From Thalassospira indica (GTDB lineage: Bacteria; Pseudomonadota; Alphaproteobacteria; Rhodospirillales; Thalassospiraceae): a stretch of DNA of 64,000 nt. Below the pieces are notes generated by a model. The model was not told where the DNA came from and ran no database searches. It saw only the letters and a program-made list of their open reading frames with translations. Location: NCBI RefSeq assembly GCF_003403095.1, contig NZ_CP031555.1, positions 4,032,001-4,096,000 on the forward strand. Reading direction: 5' to 3'. The position numbers and the translations under genes were made by a program. This document shows, in pieces, positions 1-10,672 of this stretch; position 1 is the stretch's first letter, and every line of letters begins with the position of its first letter.

Positions 1-2
1 TG

Positions 3-2243
3 ACGCTGTTTGGCATTCTGTTTGGTACGCGCTTCATTGATGCTGATGAACATCACGAAGGCATGGTTGCCGCCATCGCCTTTGAAAGTCTGGTCAAGCT
101 GTTTGCCCTTTTGGCCGTTGGCTTCTTTGTCTCGTTTGTGATGTATGACGGGCTTGGCGACCTGTTTGCCCAATCTGCCGAAAACGCCGATACGGCAAAG
201 CTCCTGATGCTGCCCGAGGGGGGCAGTTCGCGCTGGCTGACGCTTATGATGCTGTCGATGGCGGCCATCCTGTGCCTGCCGCGCCAGTTTCAGGTGATCA
301 TTGTTGAAAATGTCGATGAACGTCACCTTGCCACCGCAAGCTGGGCCTTTCCGCTTTATTTGCTGGCGATGAACCTGTTTGTTCTGCCGATTGCACTGGC
401 CGGGCTGGGGGCTCTTCCGGTCTGGTCGGACCCGGACTTCTTTGTGATTTCCGTGCCGCTGTTTGAAGACCAATCAATGCTGGCGTTGCTCGCCTATGTT
501 GGCGGCCTGTCGGCCAGTACCAGCATGGTGATTGTTGCCACCATTGCGCTTTCGACCATGGTGTGCAACGACCTGATTGTGCCCGCACTTTTGCGTATTC
601 GCCCGCTGCGTCTGACCGAACGCGATGATCTGACCGGGCTTTTGATCTTTATCCGGCGGGCGTCCATCGTCGTCGTGGTGTTTATGGGCTTTGCCTATTA
701 CCGGTCTGCCGGGGCCAGTGATGCGCTGGCGGAAATCGGGCTGATTTCCTTTGCCGCCATTGCCCAGTTCATCCCGATCATGATTGGCGGGCTATACTGG
801 AAGGGCGGCACACGGACCGGCGCGCAGGTGGCCCTTACCATCGGCTTTGCGGTCTGGGGCTATACCCTTTTGCTGCCATCGCTTGCCGATAGTGGCTGGA
901 TGGATCCATCGCTTATTCTCAATGGCGCGTTTGGCCATCCGTGGTTACGCCCCGAAAGCCTGTTTGGGTTGACGGATTTTGCACCGCTGACCCACGCCCT
1001 GATCTGGTCGATCTCGCTTAATACCGCGGCCTATGTGTTGATCAGTCTGTTTACCGAGCCAAGCGCGCTTGAACGCATTCAGGCGACCCTGTTTGTCGAT
1101 GCCTTTTCCCGCAAGGGGCAGGATACCGTGATCTGGCGGTCATCGGCCTCGGCCAATGATCTTTATGAACTGGTCGAACGGTTTTTGGGCCGGGATCGTG
1201 CCTATCAGTCGTTCCGCCAGTTTGATCAAAGCATTGATCCATCCTGGCGGGGCAAGGGCGAAGCCGATGCCGACATGATTGCCTTTACCGAACGGCTTCT
1301 GGCGGGTTCCATCGGGGCGGCATCGGCCCGTGTGATGGTGTCATCCGTCGCCAAGGGCGAAATGGTCAGCCTTGATGAAGTGCTTGAGATCCTCGAAGAG
1401 ACCTCGCACGTCATCGAATATTCCCAGCGCCTTGAAACCAAGTCGCGCGAACTTGAAAAAGCCGCGGCCGAGCTGCGTGCCGCCAACGAACGGCTTAAGG
1501 AACTGGACCGGCTCAAGGATGAATTCCTGACCATGGTCAGCCATGAATTCAGAACGCCGCTGACATCGATCCGGTCGTTTTCGGAAATTCTTGTCGACTC
1601 CCCGAACCTGGACCCGAAACAAGCCGATCACTTCCTTGAAATCATTGTCCGCGAAAGCGAACGCCTGACCCGCCTGATTGACGACCATCTTGACCTTGCC
1701 CGTCTCGAAGCCGGTCATTCCGACTGGCGCGCGGTCGAAGTCGATCCGCGTACGGTGCTTGATGAAAGCATCGATGCTGTCAAAGGGCTGTTTGATGCCA
1801 AGGGTGTTGTTCTGACCAAGGAATATTCGCGCAATTCAGCCCTGTTGCATGTTGACCGCGATCGCCTGACGCAGGTCTTCATCAATCTGCTCTCGAACGC
1901 CGCCAAGTTCTCCGCCCCCGATCACCCCGAAGTATCAGTGCGCGGGGAAGCCATGGATGGCGGCTATCTGGTTTCGATCACTGATAACGGCAAGGGCGTT
2001 GCACCGAACGAGCTTGAAATCATCTTTGACAAGTTTTCGCGCGGCGGCAAATACGCCGATGACAAACCCAAGCCATCCGGTTCGGGCTTGGGCCTCGCAA
2101 TTGCCAAGCATGTTGTCGAACATTGTCAGGGCAAGATATGGGCTGAAAGCCCTGCGGGACGCGGGGCAACCTTCCGCGTTTTCATTCCCGGCACCATCAT
2201 GGAAGCCATCAAGCCCGCCAAACCGGCATCCTTTGGCAGCTAG
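3..2243 (+). CDS. CbrA-like sodium/solute symporter-histidine kinase fusion (5' end missing)
   Basis: The reading frame is open from the first complete codon, so the start lies outside the window. The visible part begins in a sodium:solute-symporter (SSS) type membrane domain with many hydrophobic helices up to about base 1080. A linker and a charged coiled-coil stretch (about 1420-1515) follow, then a HisKA domain with the phospho-acceptor His in MVSHEFRTPL (base ~1540). The HATPase_c domain shows the N box (NLLSNAAKF), G1 (DNGKGV) and G2 (GSGLGLAIAKH). No receiver domain follows. The family is known from CbrA, which controls carbon/nitrogen use with a partner response regulator; no partner is visible downstream. 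A strong terminator closes the gene. What it senses is unknown; the hut genes 6 kb away make an amino-acid signal possible, but that is inference. Confidence 0.85.
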   Translation, partial: TLFGILFGTRFIDADEHHEGMVAAIAFESLVKLFALLAVGFFVSFVMYDGLGDLFAQSAENADTAKLLMLPEGGSSRWLTLMMLSMAAILCLPRQFQVIIVENVDERHLATASWAFPLYLLAMNLFVLPIALAGLGALPVWSDPDFFVISVPLFEDQSMLALLAYVGGLSASTSMVIVATIALSTMVCNDLIVPALLRIRPLRLTERDDLTGLLIFIRRASIVVVVFMGFAYYRSAGASDALAEIGLISFAAIAQFIPIMIGGLYWKGGTRTGAQVALTIGFAVWGYTLLLPSLADSGWMDPSLILNGAFGHPWLRPESLFGLTDFAPLTHALIWSISLNTAAYVLISLFTEPSALERIQATLFVDAFSRKGQDTVIWRSSASANDLYELVERFLGRDRAYQSFRQFDQSIDPSWRGKGEADADMIAFTERLLAGSIGAASARVMVSSVAKGEMVSLDEVLEILEETSHVIEYSQRLETKSRELEKAAAELRAANERLKELDRLKDEFLTMVSHEFRTPLTSIRSFSEILVDSPNLDPKQADHFLEIIVRESERLTRLIDDHLDLARLEAGHSDWRAVEVDPRTVLDESIDAVKGLFDAKGVVLTKEYSRNSALLHVDRDRLTQVFINLLSNAAKFSAPDHPEVSVRGEAMDGGYLVSITDNGKGVAPNELEIIFDKFSRGGKYADDKPKPSGSGLGLAIAKHVVEHCQGKIWAESPAGRGATFRVFIPGTIMEAIKPAKPASFGS

Positions 2244-2260
2244 CACCCCCCGAACAAATA

Positions 2261-2293
2261 AGGGCGCGCAAATTTGGCTTTGCGCGCCCTTTG
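2261..2293. terminator. Rho-independent terminator, bidirectional
   Basis: A G/C-rich stem (AGGGCGCGCAAA paired with TTTGCGCGCCCT) lies between the rightward kinase gene and the leftward mmsA gene. It could end transcription from both sides. Confidence 0.8.
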
Positions 2294-2314
2294 GTATTGC
2301 GATGATCGCAATGC

Positions 2315-3814
<1,500 letters not shown>

Positions 3815-3984
3815 TGGGTTTCTCCCGATAAACCTGATGATCAGTGGGACGATCTTAATATAAGTGGGGGTCTTCCCCCTTAATAACCTGCACCCATTAT
3901 GACTATGCACAGGGATGCACATCAATTATCATTTCCGCAAATTCGATGTGCAAAAATTAAAGTCATGACAGGATCACACCCACC

Positions 3985-4872
3985 ATGGATTGGGATCGCT
4001 TCCGTATCTTTCTGGCTGTTGCCCGCCAAGGTCAGATCCTTGCCGCCGCCCGGCAGCTTGGCCTAAACCACGCAACAGTTGGGCGCCAGCTAACGGCCCT
4101 TGAGCAGGAACTTGGCACCAAACTGATCGAACGGCGCACCACCGGATCGGACCTGACCCCGGCGGGACGGGAATTGATGCAGGCAGCAGAGGCCGCTGAA
4201 TCGGCTTTTTTACGCGCTGGCACCGCCGTTTCCAACCAGTCAGAGCTGATCAGCGGCACGGTCCGCGTTGGCGTCCCCGATGGATTGGGCAACTATTTTC
4301 TGGCAAGTGAGTTGGCTCACTTTGCGTCCAATCACCCGGATCTTGTGATCCAACTGGTGCCGCTGCCACGCACATTCTCGCTATCGCAACGCGAAGCCGA
4401 CATTGCCATCACACTTGATCGACCCAAGCAAGGGCGCCTGGTGATCAGTAAACTCACCGACTACACACTGAGTGTCTATGCCAGCAAATCCTACATCGAA
4501 CGTTTTGGTGCGGTCAAAACCGAGGCCGATCTGACAGACCGCCTGTTTGTCACCCATATCGAAGACCTGATTTACAGCCGCGCACTGGATTACGCCGCTC
4601 GCCTTGGCAAACTGATGAAACGCCGATTTGAATGCGGCAGTGTGGTGGCCCAGATGGAAGCTGTGCGAAACGGATACGGCATCGGCATCCTGCACGACTA
4701 CGCCACCGAAGGCATCCCCGGCCTCGTCCGTCTGCTGCCTGAAATCCGATTCACCCGCAACTACTGGATGCTCCAGCACCCGGACACCAAGGATACGCGA
4801 AGTGTCGCAGCCATTGTCGATCATATAACACGCGTCGTACGTGGGGCTCGTGATCGGTTTATCATGAGCTGA
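3985..4872 (+). CDS. LysR-family transcriptional regulator
   Basis: A 295-residue protein with an N-terminal winged helix-turn-helix (residues ~1-60, [26 protein letters not shown]) and a C-terminal LysR substrate-binding domain. It is divergent from mmsA with 170 bp between the starts, the usual layout for a LysR protein controlling its neighbour. Control of mmsA is inferred; the inducer is unknown. Confidence 0.88.
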   Translation: MDWDRFRIFLAVARQGQILAAARQLGLNHATVGRQLTALEQELGTKLIERRTTGSDLTPAGRELMQAAEAAESAFLRAGTAVSNQSELISGTVRVGVPDGLGNYFLASELAHFASNHPDLVIQLVPLPRTFSLSQREADIAITLDRPKQGRLVISKLTDYTLSVYASKSYIERFGAVKTEADLTDRLFVTHIEDLIYSRALDYAARLGKLMKRRFECGSVVAQMEAVRNGYGIGILHDYATEGIPGLVRLLPEIRFTRNYWMLQHPDTKDTRSVAAIVDHITRVVRGARDRFIMS

Positions 4873-4958
4873 GAAAACACAATTACGGTCAAAGGCAAAA
4901 AGCCGATTGCGCCAAGCGGATCGCCATCACATACCCGTTGCGACCAGGCAAACAAAAC

Positions 4959-4989
4959 AAAAGCCCGCTCAATACTGAACGGGCTTTTT
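4959..4989. terminator. Bidirectional Rho-independent terminator
   Basis: A stem AAAAGCCCG / CGGGCTTTT with a T-run on one strand and an A-run on the other. It sits between the rightward lysR gene and the leftward gene ending at 5013, so it can serve both. Confidence 0.75.
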
Positions 4990-5012
4990 GATCACCAAGA
5001 AGTGACGAACGG

Positions 5013-5426
5013 TCATTTATTTCGCCAGTCAATTTCGATTTTGGTCTGGGGCGACATGGTCCGCAGCTTGTCTTCGAAATAAGCCTGCATATCTGCAAGG
5101 CTGTGTTCATCGGCCGCTGACATCGCAACCGTCAGAAACAGCGGCGTCGCCGTCAACTCGCACGCACCATTTTCAAATGCCAGAACGCCAGCATCGGGTT
5201 TGCGCAGGGTACCCTTGACGTCTTCGCCACGGGCTTGCAGCATCATCCCCTTGAGAAAGCAAGGCGCGCCGCGCAAATAGATATCTGCAAACGCAAAGCT
5301 ACCGACACCGTCCGGTGCCTTTGAAGTCCGAGACACAGGGCCAGCCTCATCAACTGAAACATCCATCGGATTGACCGAAACCGGCCAAGACTCGTTCACT
5401 TTGATCGCCAGATTAGACATGTGCAT
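5013..5426 (-). CDS. Small conserved protein, DUF2218-like C-terminal half
   Basis: About 137 residues, no signal peptide or membrane helix. I do not recognise it with certainty. The C-terminal half (a short Gly/Phe-rich strand, then an alternating hydrophobic stretch, an amphipathic helix and an ending in IEIDW) resembles the pattern of DUF2218 proteins, which have no assigned function. The start is ambiguous: ATG at 5426 has an AGGA ribosome site at a good distance; ATG at 5420 and TTG at 5432 are alternatives. It stands alone between a terminator and a long non-coding gap, so context gives no role. Confidence 0.6.
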   Translation of the reverse strand: MHMSNLAIKVNESWPVSVNPMDVSVDEAGPVSRTSKAPDGVGSFAFADIYLRGAPCFLKGMMLQARGEDVKGTLRKPDAGVLAFENGACELTATPLFLTVAMSAADEHSLADMQAYFEDKLRTMSPQTKIEIDWRNK

Positions 5427-5757
5427 CACCAATCCTGTAAGGGCGCTTTATGCGCACGGTATCCCCATACCCCTTGGACACGCATTTCACATTGCTTAAG
5501 CACTGAACAATAATGACTACTAGTCATTTATCGCACATCACAGAAGAACGTCAATGCACTTTGTCCTGACAAAAATGTCCTGAATCGGGCAAAGCGCAAG
5601 TCTGTCGGCAAAAATTTCTGAAATATCTGCGTGACGATCCGCCAGATCACGCAGATCATCGCGAAAAATCGTTATTTAACAACGGCATGCAGCAGAGATC
5701 ACATTGCTGTGACGTGATCTGGATTGCTGCATCCCGATATTTGCATGGCAGCGTTGT
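5427..5757. other. Non-coding gap with a long inverted repeat
   Basis: About 330 bp with no credible gene. Near its right end (5687-5732) is a large imperfect inverted repeat (ATGCAGCA and AGATCAC, mirrored as GTGATCT and TGCTGCAT). It lies just past the stop of the leftward FAH-family gene, so it may be that gene's terminator or 3' stabilising hairpin, although no clear U-run follows. The left part should hold the promoter of the small gene ending at 5013. Confidence 0.5.
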
Positions 5758-6600
5758 CTAGCCCTGCACCACTTCCTGACGCTGCGCGCCCAAGCCATCG
5801 ATTCCCAGTTCCATCACGTCACCGGGATTGAGGTATACCGGCGGGTTTTGCCCCATTCCCACACCCGGCGGCGTGCCGGTCGAGATGATGTCACCGGGTT
5901 GCAGGCTCATGAAACGTGAAAGATAGCTGACGACGAATGCGACGCCATAGGCCATGGTTTTCGTGCTGCCGTCCTGATAACGCTTGCCGTTCACATCAAG
6001 CCACATGGAAAGGTTTTGCGGATCGGCAACCTGATCGCGGGTGACAAGCCACGGACCAATCGGGCCGAAGGTATCGGCACTTTTGCCCTTTACCCACTGG
6101 CCGGAATGTTCGAGCTGAAAGGCGCGCTCGGAAACATCGTTGATCAGGCAGTAACCTGCGACATGATCAAGCGCATCGGCCTTGTCGACATATTTGGTGT
6201 GCTTGCCGATCACCACGCCCAGTTCGACTTCCCAATCGGTTTTGGTCGAACCGCGCGGAATTTCAATCGTGTCATTCGGACCACAAACGGCCGAAGTTGC
6301 CTTAAGGAAAATGATCGGTTCTGGCGGGAGTTCCATGCCGGCTTCTTGCGCATGATCGGAATAATTCAAACCGATGCAGATAAATTTGCCTGGCCGCCCG
6401 ACACAGGCGCCAATGCGCGGATCACCCGACACGACCGGCAGGCTTTCCGGATCAAGTGCTGCGATACGTGCAAAGGTTTCATCGGAAATCGTGGTTGGAT
6501 CAAGATCATCAATCACGCTGGAAAGATCGCGGATGACGCCATCCGCATCACAAAGCCCCGGTTTCTCCGCCCCGACCGGGCCATAGCGCAAAAGCTTCAT
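5758..6600 (-). CDS. Fumarylacetoacetate hydrolase (FAH) family protein
   Basis: A 280-residue member of the FAH superfamily, the size of the single-domain hydrolases and decarboxylases that act on 2,4-diketo-3-deoxy sugar acids or acylpyruvates. Metal ligands are visible: Glu-x-Glu in TDWEVELGVVIG and Asp in NDVSERAFQ. The catalytic-loop Lys is in KGKSADTFGPIGPW. An AGGAGAGAG ribosome site precedes the ATG at 6600. The next genes on the other strand are a dienelactone hydrolase and a D-2-hydroxyacid dehydrogenase, suggesting a small organic-acid pathway. The substrate cannot be named. Confidence 0.85.
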   Translation of the reverse strand: MKLLRYGPVGAEKPGLCDADGVIRDLSSVIDDLDPTTISDETFARIAALDPESLPVVSGDPRIGACVGRPGKFICIGLNYSDHAQEAGMELPPEPIIFLKATSAVCGPNDTIEIPRGSTKTDWEVELGVVIGKHTKYVDKADALDHVAGYCLINDVSERAFQLEHSGQWVKGKSADTFGPIGPWLVTRDQVADPQNLSMWLDVNGKRYQDGSTKTMAYGVAFVVSYLSRFMSLQPGDIISTGTPPGVGMGQNPPVYLNPGDVMELGIDGLGAQRQEVVQG

Positions 6601-6829
6601 GAATTCTCTCTCCTGATATCATCACGCGGGTTCTTTCTGGGTCCTGTACAAGCCAAGTCCTGCAAAAAGAACGATTTATTCCTCATATCTTAGTGATGTC
6701 ACATCATGATCCCAAAGGGCAAGCCAATTGAGGATACATTATCCGCAGTGACCATGATGATTGTTCTCGCCCGGTAATTCGATATCATCACCGAAAAGAC
6801 CACTGCGCCGAGAAAGGAAACGAAAGGAC

Positions 6830-7492
6830 ATGATGGAGACCCTTACCGCAGCCGACGGGCACAAGCTTGATTGTTGGTTTGAGCCACCGGTCGGCACAAG
6901 ACGCGGCGCGATTGTAATCCTGCAGGAAATCTTTGGCGTCACCGAGCAGCTCAAGGGAGTTGCGCGCAAATATGCCGCGCTTGGTTACGAGGTCGCCATC
7001 CCTGCCCTGTTTGACCGGGTAGAGCGTGGTGCGGTTGTGGACTTTAACGATTTTGATCGGGCCCGTGCGCTGATGATGGCGTCCGAGTTGTCAAACACCC
7101 TGAGCGACATCGATGCTGCCGCCCGCGCCCTGTCTGCCAAGGGCGGCAAGGTTGGCGTGATCGGTTTTTGCTGGGGCGGCGGGTTGGCACTACGCAGCGC
7201 CCAATGTCTTGATATCGCGGCAGGTGTTTCATTTTATGGCACGCGCATCGACCAATATCTCGATAAGCCGCTGCACACACCTTTTCTGGCACATTTTGGC
7301 CTGTCAGATGGTCACGTCCCGGTGGAGATGATCGAAGATGCCAAGGCAGCCCTGCCCGGCATGGAAGTGCATATGTATGAAGCCGGGCATGCCTTTGCCA
7401 ACGAAGCACGTCCATCCGCCTATGTCGAAGCGGCCGCCGAAGTTGCGCATGCCCGCACAGCCGAATTTCTTGCCGTTCATATCGCGGCCTGA
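6830..7492 (+). CDS. Dienelactone hydrolase family protein
   Basis: About 220 residues of the alpha/beta-hydrolase DLH family. The catalytic triad is visible: Cys in GFCWGGG, Asp in GLSDGHVP and His in EAGHAFAN. The substrate-binding Glu is in LQEIFGV. These enzymes open lactones such as dienelactone in aromatic degradation, though many members have other substrates. The start is placed at ATG 6830 behind a GAAAGGA site; ATG 6833 is equally possible. It lies 43 bp before a D-2-hydroxyacid dehydrogenase gene and is probably co-transcribed with it. Confidence 0.85.
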   Translation: MMETLTAADGHKLDCWFEPPVGTRRGAIVILQEIFGVTEQLKGVARKYAALGYEVAIPALFDRVERGAVVDFNDFDRARALMMASELSNTLSDIDAAARALSAKGGKVGVIGFCWGGGLALRSAQCLDIAAGVSFYGTRIDQYLDKPLHTPFLAHFGLSDGHVPVEMIEDAKAALPGMEVHMYEAGHAFANEARPSAYVEAAAEVAHARTAEFLAVHIAA

Positions 7493-7535
7493 CGCGACCA
7501 GAACCCAGCCCTGACCCATTGGAAACACAGCCCAG

Positions 7536-8489
7536 ATGCGTATTGCCATTCTTGATGACTATCAGAACATCGCCCTGCAGTCGGCCGACTGGACTGACGT
7601 CCAAAATCACGGCGAGATCACCGTATTTAACGATCATGTTTGCAATACAGGCGATCTGATCAGCCGCCTTGAGCCGTTTGACGTCCTGTGTGTCATGCGC
7701 GAACGCACAGCTCTTACCGGCGACATTTTGCGCGCCCTTCCGAACCTGCGGCTGATCGTGACCACCGGCAAGCGCAATGACGCCATTGATGTCGCGACCG
7801 CAAGTGAACTGGGCATCACGGTTTGCGGCACAGAGTCCCCATCCACGGCAACGCCCGAACTGACCTTTGCCCTGATGCTGGCATTGGCCCGCAATCTCAT
7901 GGCGGAAAACGCATCGATGCGCGTCGGCGGGTGGCAAGTCGGGATCGGTCAGGATCTTGCAGGTTCGACCTTGGGGATTATCGGACTTGGACGGTTGGGC
8001 GCAAAGGTCGCAAAAATGGCACAGGCCTTTGACATGAATGTCTGTGCCTGGAGTGCCAACCTGACGCAGGAGCGCTGCGACGAACTTGGCGTGACCCATA
8101 TGGCAACCAAGGAAGATTTGCTGCGCGCGTCGGATTTCGTCACCATCCATCAACGCCTGTCTGATCGTACCCATGGCCTGATTGGCACGAATGAGTTCAA
8201 ACAGATGAAGCCAACCGCCTATCTGATCAACACATCACGCGGCCCGATCATTGATGATACTGCCCTGATTGATGCGCTCAACAGCGGCGAGATTGCTGGT
8301 GCGGCACTCGATGTTTACGACAAGGAACCACTGCCCGTATCGCATCCGCTGCGCCATTGTGATGGCCTGTTGCTAAGCCCGCATCTTGGCTATGTCACCC
8401 GCAACACCTGGAACGTGTTTTACGGCCAGACGGTCGAGGCCATTTTGGCCTGGCAAAACGGCAAACCGATCCGGGTCATAGAGCTTTGA
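7536..8489 (+). CDS. D-2-hydroxyacid dehydrogenase, NAD(P)-binding
   Basis: A 317-residue protein of the D-isomer specific 2-hydroxyacid dehydrogenase family. It has the Rossmann motif GIIGLGRLGAKVA and the catalytic residues Arg (NTSRGPI), Glu (DVYDKEPLP) and His (LSPHLGYVT). The N-terminal DDYQNIA stretch is typical of a common proteobacterial subgroup without a fixed substrate. It is probably in an operon with the upstream dienelactone hydrolase. Confidence 0.85.
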   Translation: MRIAILDDYQNIALQSADWTDVQNHGEITVFNDHVCNTGDLISRLEPFDVLCVMRERTALTGDILRALPNLRLIVTTGKRNDAIDVATASELGITVCGTESPSTATPELTFALMLALARNLMAENASMRVGGWQVGIGQDLAGSTLGIIGLGRLGAKVAKMAQAFDMNVCAWSANLTQERCDELGVTHMATKEDLLRASDFVTIHQRLSDRTHGLIGTNEFKQMKPTAYLINTSRGPIIDDTALIDALNSGEIAGAALDVYDKEPLPVSHPLRHCDGLLLSPHLGYVTRNTWNVFYGQTVEAILAWQNGKPIRVIEL

Positions 8490-8518
8490 GAAGCGAAACT
8501 TTGATTGTATAGGGAAAC

Positions 8519-9220
8519 TCAGATCGCAGAATGTTTGCGATATCCCGGTGCAAACAGAAGCCTTGCGGATGTGATGCCGGTCTGGTTTTCCCAGGTGGTA
8601 CGTTCCATCAAGAAAAGCGATGTGCCGGGATCTGTGCGCAGCACCTTGGCCTCTTCCTCGGTCGCGCTGATGGCGGAAAAATAAATATCGCCGCGGGTAT
8701 AGGGCGCATGCAAAACCAGCCATTCATTGGCACTGATCTTTTCAAGGTCGGCATCAAGGATTGTCGGTGTTGCCGCAATCGATACCCAGCGATCCTCGAA
8801 CATGAACGGCTTGCCATCGGCCAGATGTAATGAGGTGATATGCAGCATATCACTGTCGGCCGTGACGCCGAGATTGGCGCAGATTTCAGGTGGCGGCGTG
8901 CGCCGTTCGCTAAACAGCAGGCCATAGGCATATTTCTGCCCGCGTCCTTCGATCTCAAGGCGTATCACCGGAATATCAAGTTTGGCGCGCCGCACCGGGT
9001 GGGCTGCCACCCGTGTGCCGGCCTTGCGCCGACGATCCAGGAACCCTTCGGATGCCAGTTCACGCAGCGCACGGTTCACCGTGGCGCGTGCACAGCCAAG
9101 TTGCTCGGCAAGTTCGACTTCCTTGGGAATCAGATCGCCGGGCTTCCAAACACGGGTGTGAATGCGGCGCAGAACCTCGTCATGGACGGATTGCCAGCTT
9201 TGCTGTTCCAGGCTGTTCAC
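8519..9220 (-). CDS. hutC: Histidine utilisation repressor
   Basis: A 233-residue GntR-family protein of the HutC subgroup. The N-terminal winged helix carries ELAEQLGCARATVNRALRELASEG, and the C-terminal UTRA domain includes HLADGKPFMFEDRWV, typical of HutC. HutC is known to repress hut genes and to release DNA on binding urocanate. The start is GTG and overlaps the hutF stop by 4 bp, so the two are translationally coupled. A palindromic candidate operator lies upstream of hutF. Confidence 0.92.
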   Translation of the reverse strand: MNSLEQQSWQSVHDEVLRRIHTRVWKPGDLIPKEVELAEQLGCARATVNRALRELASEGFLDRRRKAGTRVAAHPVRRAKLDIPVIRLEIEGRGQKYAYGLLFSERRTPPPEICANLGVTADSDMLHITSLHLADGKPFMFEDRWVSIAATPTILDADLEKISANEWLVLHAPYTRGDIYFSAISATEEEAKVLRTDPGTSLFLMERTTWENQTGITSARLLFAPGYRKHSAI

Positions 9221-10590
9221 ACTGCTTCCTTGAGTTGTTCCATCACTTTGCGATACCGGTTGGTGATCGCGTCATGGGCGATGTGGCGGCCCTCGGTCAC
9301 AACATGGCGACCGGCCGACCAGACATCACGCACCATGCGATCATCTCCGGCAAAGATATATGTATCGAGGATCGTATCGCCTGTCCGGCCGATCAGGTCA
9401 ACCGCCGAACCATCAAGGGCCATCAAATCGGCCAGTGCACCGACCTCGATCCGGCCTGAATCGCGCCCGGCGGCCTGTGCGCCGCCCTTGGCCGCTGCGT
9501 CATAAATGCGCCGTGCGGTCGATTTTTCTTCGGTTGCCAAAGCCGCGCGGGAATTGTCGCGCAGGCGCTGACTGTATTCCAGGGTCCGAAGTTCTTCCGA
9601 GAGCGAAATACGGATATTGGAATCCGACCCCACACCAATCACGCCACCGGCATTGAGATAACGAACGCCATCAAAGATACCATCGCCCAGACTGCTTTCG
9701 GTGATCGGGCACAGACCGGCCACAGCACCGGTTTTGGCGAGGGCAAGGGTTTCGTGTTCTTCCATCTGGGTGCAGTGGATCAAACACCAGTTCGCATTCA
9801 CATCGGCATTTTCAAGCAGCCATTCCGTCGGGCGCTTGCCCCAGCTTTCGCGCACTTCATCCACCTCGGCCAGTTGTTCGGCCAGATGCATGTGGATCGG
9901 TCCGTCCTTGGAAAGAAGACTGGTCGCAAGCAGGTCCTCACGGCCAACGGCACGCAGGGAATGCGGCGCAACACCCATCACCGTATCCGCGGGAAGGTTT
10001 TTGATCGCGCGAACGGATTCCTCATACAATTTGGTGAACTGGTCCGGATCATTGCCAAAACGGATCTGACCAGGACCAAGCGGGCGCTTGTCACAGCCGC
10101 CATATTGATAATGCACGGGCAGAAGCGTCAGGCCGATGCCGGTGATTTCGGTCGCGGCGGCAATGCGTTCGGCCATCTCGGCGATATTGTCATACAAATG
10201 CCCGCCGGGGCGATGATGCAGGTAATGGAACTCTGTATTGTTGGCATAGCCGGCTTCCAGCATTTCCATCTGAACGAAGGCTGCGATGGCTTCGACATGG
10301 TCCGGGGTCAGCTGATCGAGGAAGCGGAACATCAATTGCCGCCAGGTCCAGAAGGTGTCGCGCGGATCAGGGCCGCGCCTTTCGGTCAGGCCCGCCATGG
10401 AGCGCTGGAACGCGTGGCTATGCAGGTTTGAAATCGCCGGAAGAAGGATATCGGTTTTGCTGGTGGCATCGGATGACGCAGCAGAATCGGCCTGAATCGC
10501 AGCAATTCTGCCAGTCTCATCGATCTCGATTCGGACATTGCGCTGCCAGCCTGATGTCGTAAGTGCCTGATTTGCCCAAAGAACCTTCAT
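9217..10590 (-). CDS. hutF: Formimidoylglutamate deiminase
   Basis: About 457 residues of the amidohydrolase family. The metal-binding NLHSHAFQRSMAG and the GVGSDSNIRISLSEELR region identify HutF. It converts N-formimidoyl-L-glutamate to N-formyl-L-glutamate and ammonia, which with HutG completes the five-step histidine pathway. The start is the ATG of MKVLWANQAL at 10590; the frame is open for 37 codons upstream but crosses the operator. It is divergent from hutI and followed by hutC. Confidence 0.93.
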   Translation of the reverse strand: MKVLWANQALTTSGWQRNVRIEIDETGRIAAIQADSAASSDATSKTDILLPAISNLHSHAFQRSMAGLTERRGPDPRDTFWTWRQLMFRFLDQLTPDHVEAIAAFVQMEMLEAGYANNTEFHYLHHRPGGHLYDNIAEMAERIAAATEITGIGLTLLPVHYQYGGCDKRPLGPGQIRFGNDPDQFTKLYEESVRAIKNLPADTVMGVAPHSLRAVGREDLLATSLLSKDGPIHMHLAEQLAEVDEVRESWGKRPTEWLLENADVNANWCLIHCTQMEEHETLALAKTGAVAGLCPITESSLGDGIFDGVRYLNAGGVIGVGSDSNIRISLSEELRTLEYSQRLRDNSRAALATEEKSTARRIYDAAAKGGAQAAGRDSGRIEVGALADLMALDGSAVDLIGRTGDTILDTYIFAGDDRMVRDVWSAGRHVVTEGRHIAHDAITNRYRKVMEQLKEAV

Positions 10591-10617
10591 TGCCTCTACC
10601 CGTCTTGACAGAAATAT

Positions 10618-10631
10618 TATGTACGTACATA
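10618..10631. promoter_or_regulatory. Candidate HutC operator in the hutF-hutI divergent promoter
   Basis: A perfect 14-bp palindrome, TATGTACGTACATA, in the 82-bp gap between hutF and hutI. HutC sites known from other bacteria contain a palindromic TGTA/TACA core, so this is the natural candidate for controlling both directions. Confidence 0.7.
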
Positions 10632-10672
10632 TTATCTTTAATAACAAACTTATCAAGGGGTGATGCTTCGCG

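Noticed and set aside
7044..8174. A 376-codon open frame on the minus strand
   Set aside because: It runs antisense across the dienelactone hydrolase and D-2-hydroxyacid dehydrogenase genes and has no domain pattern.
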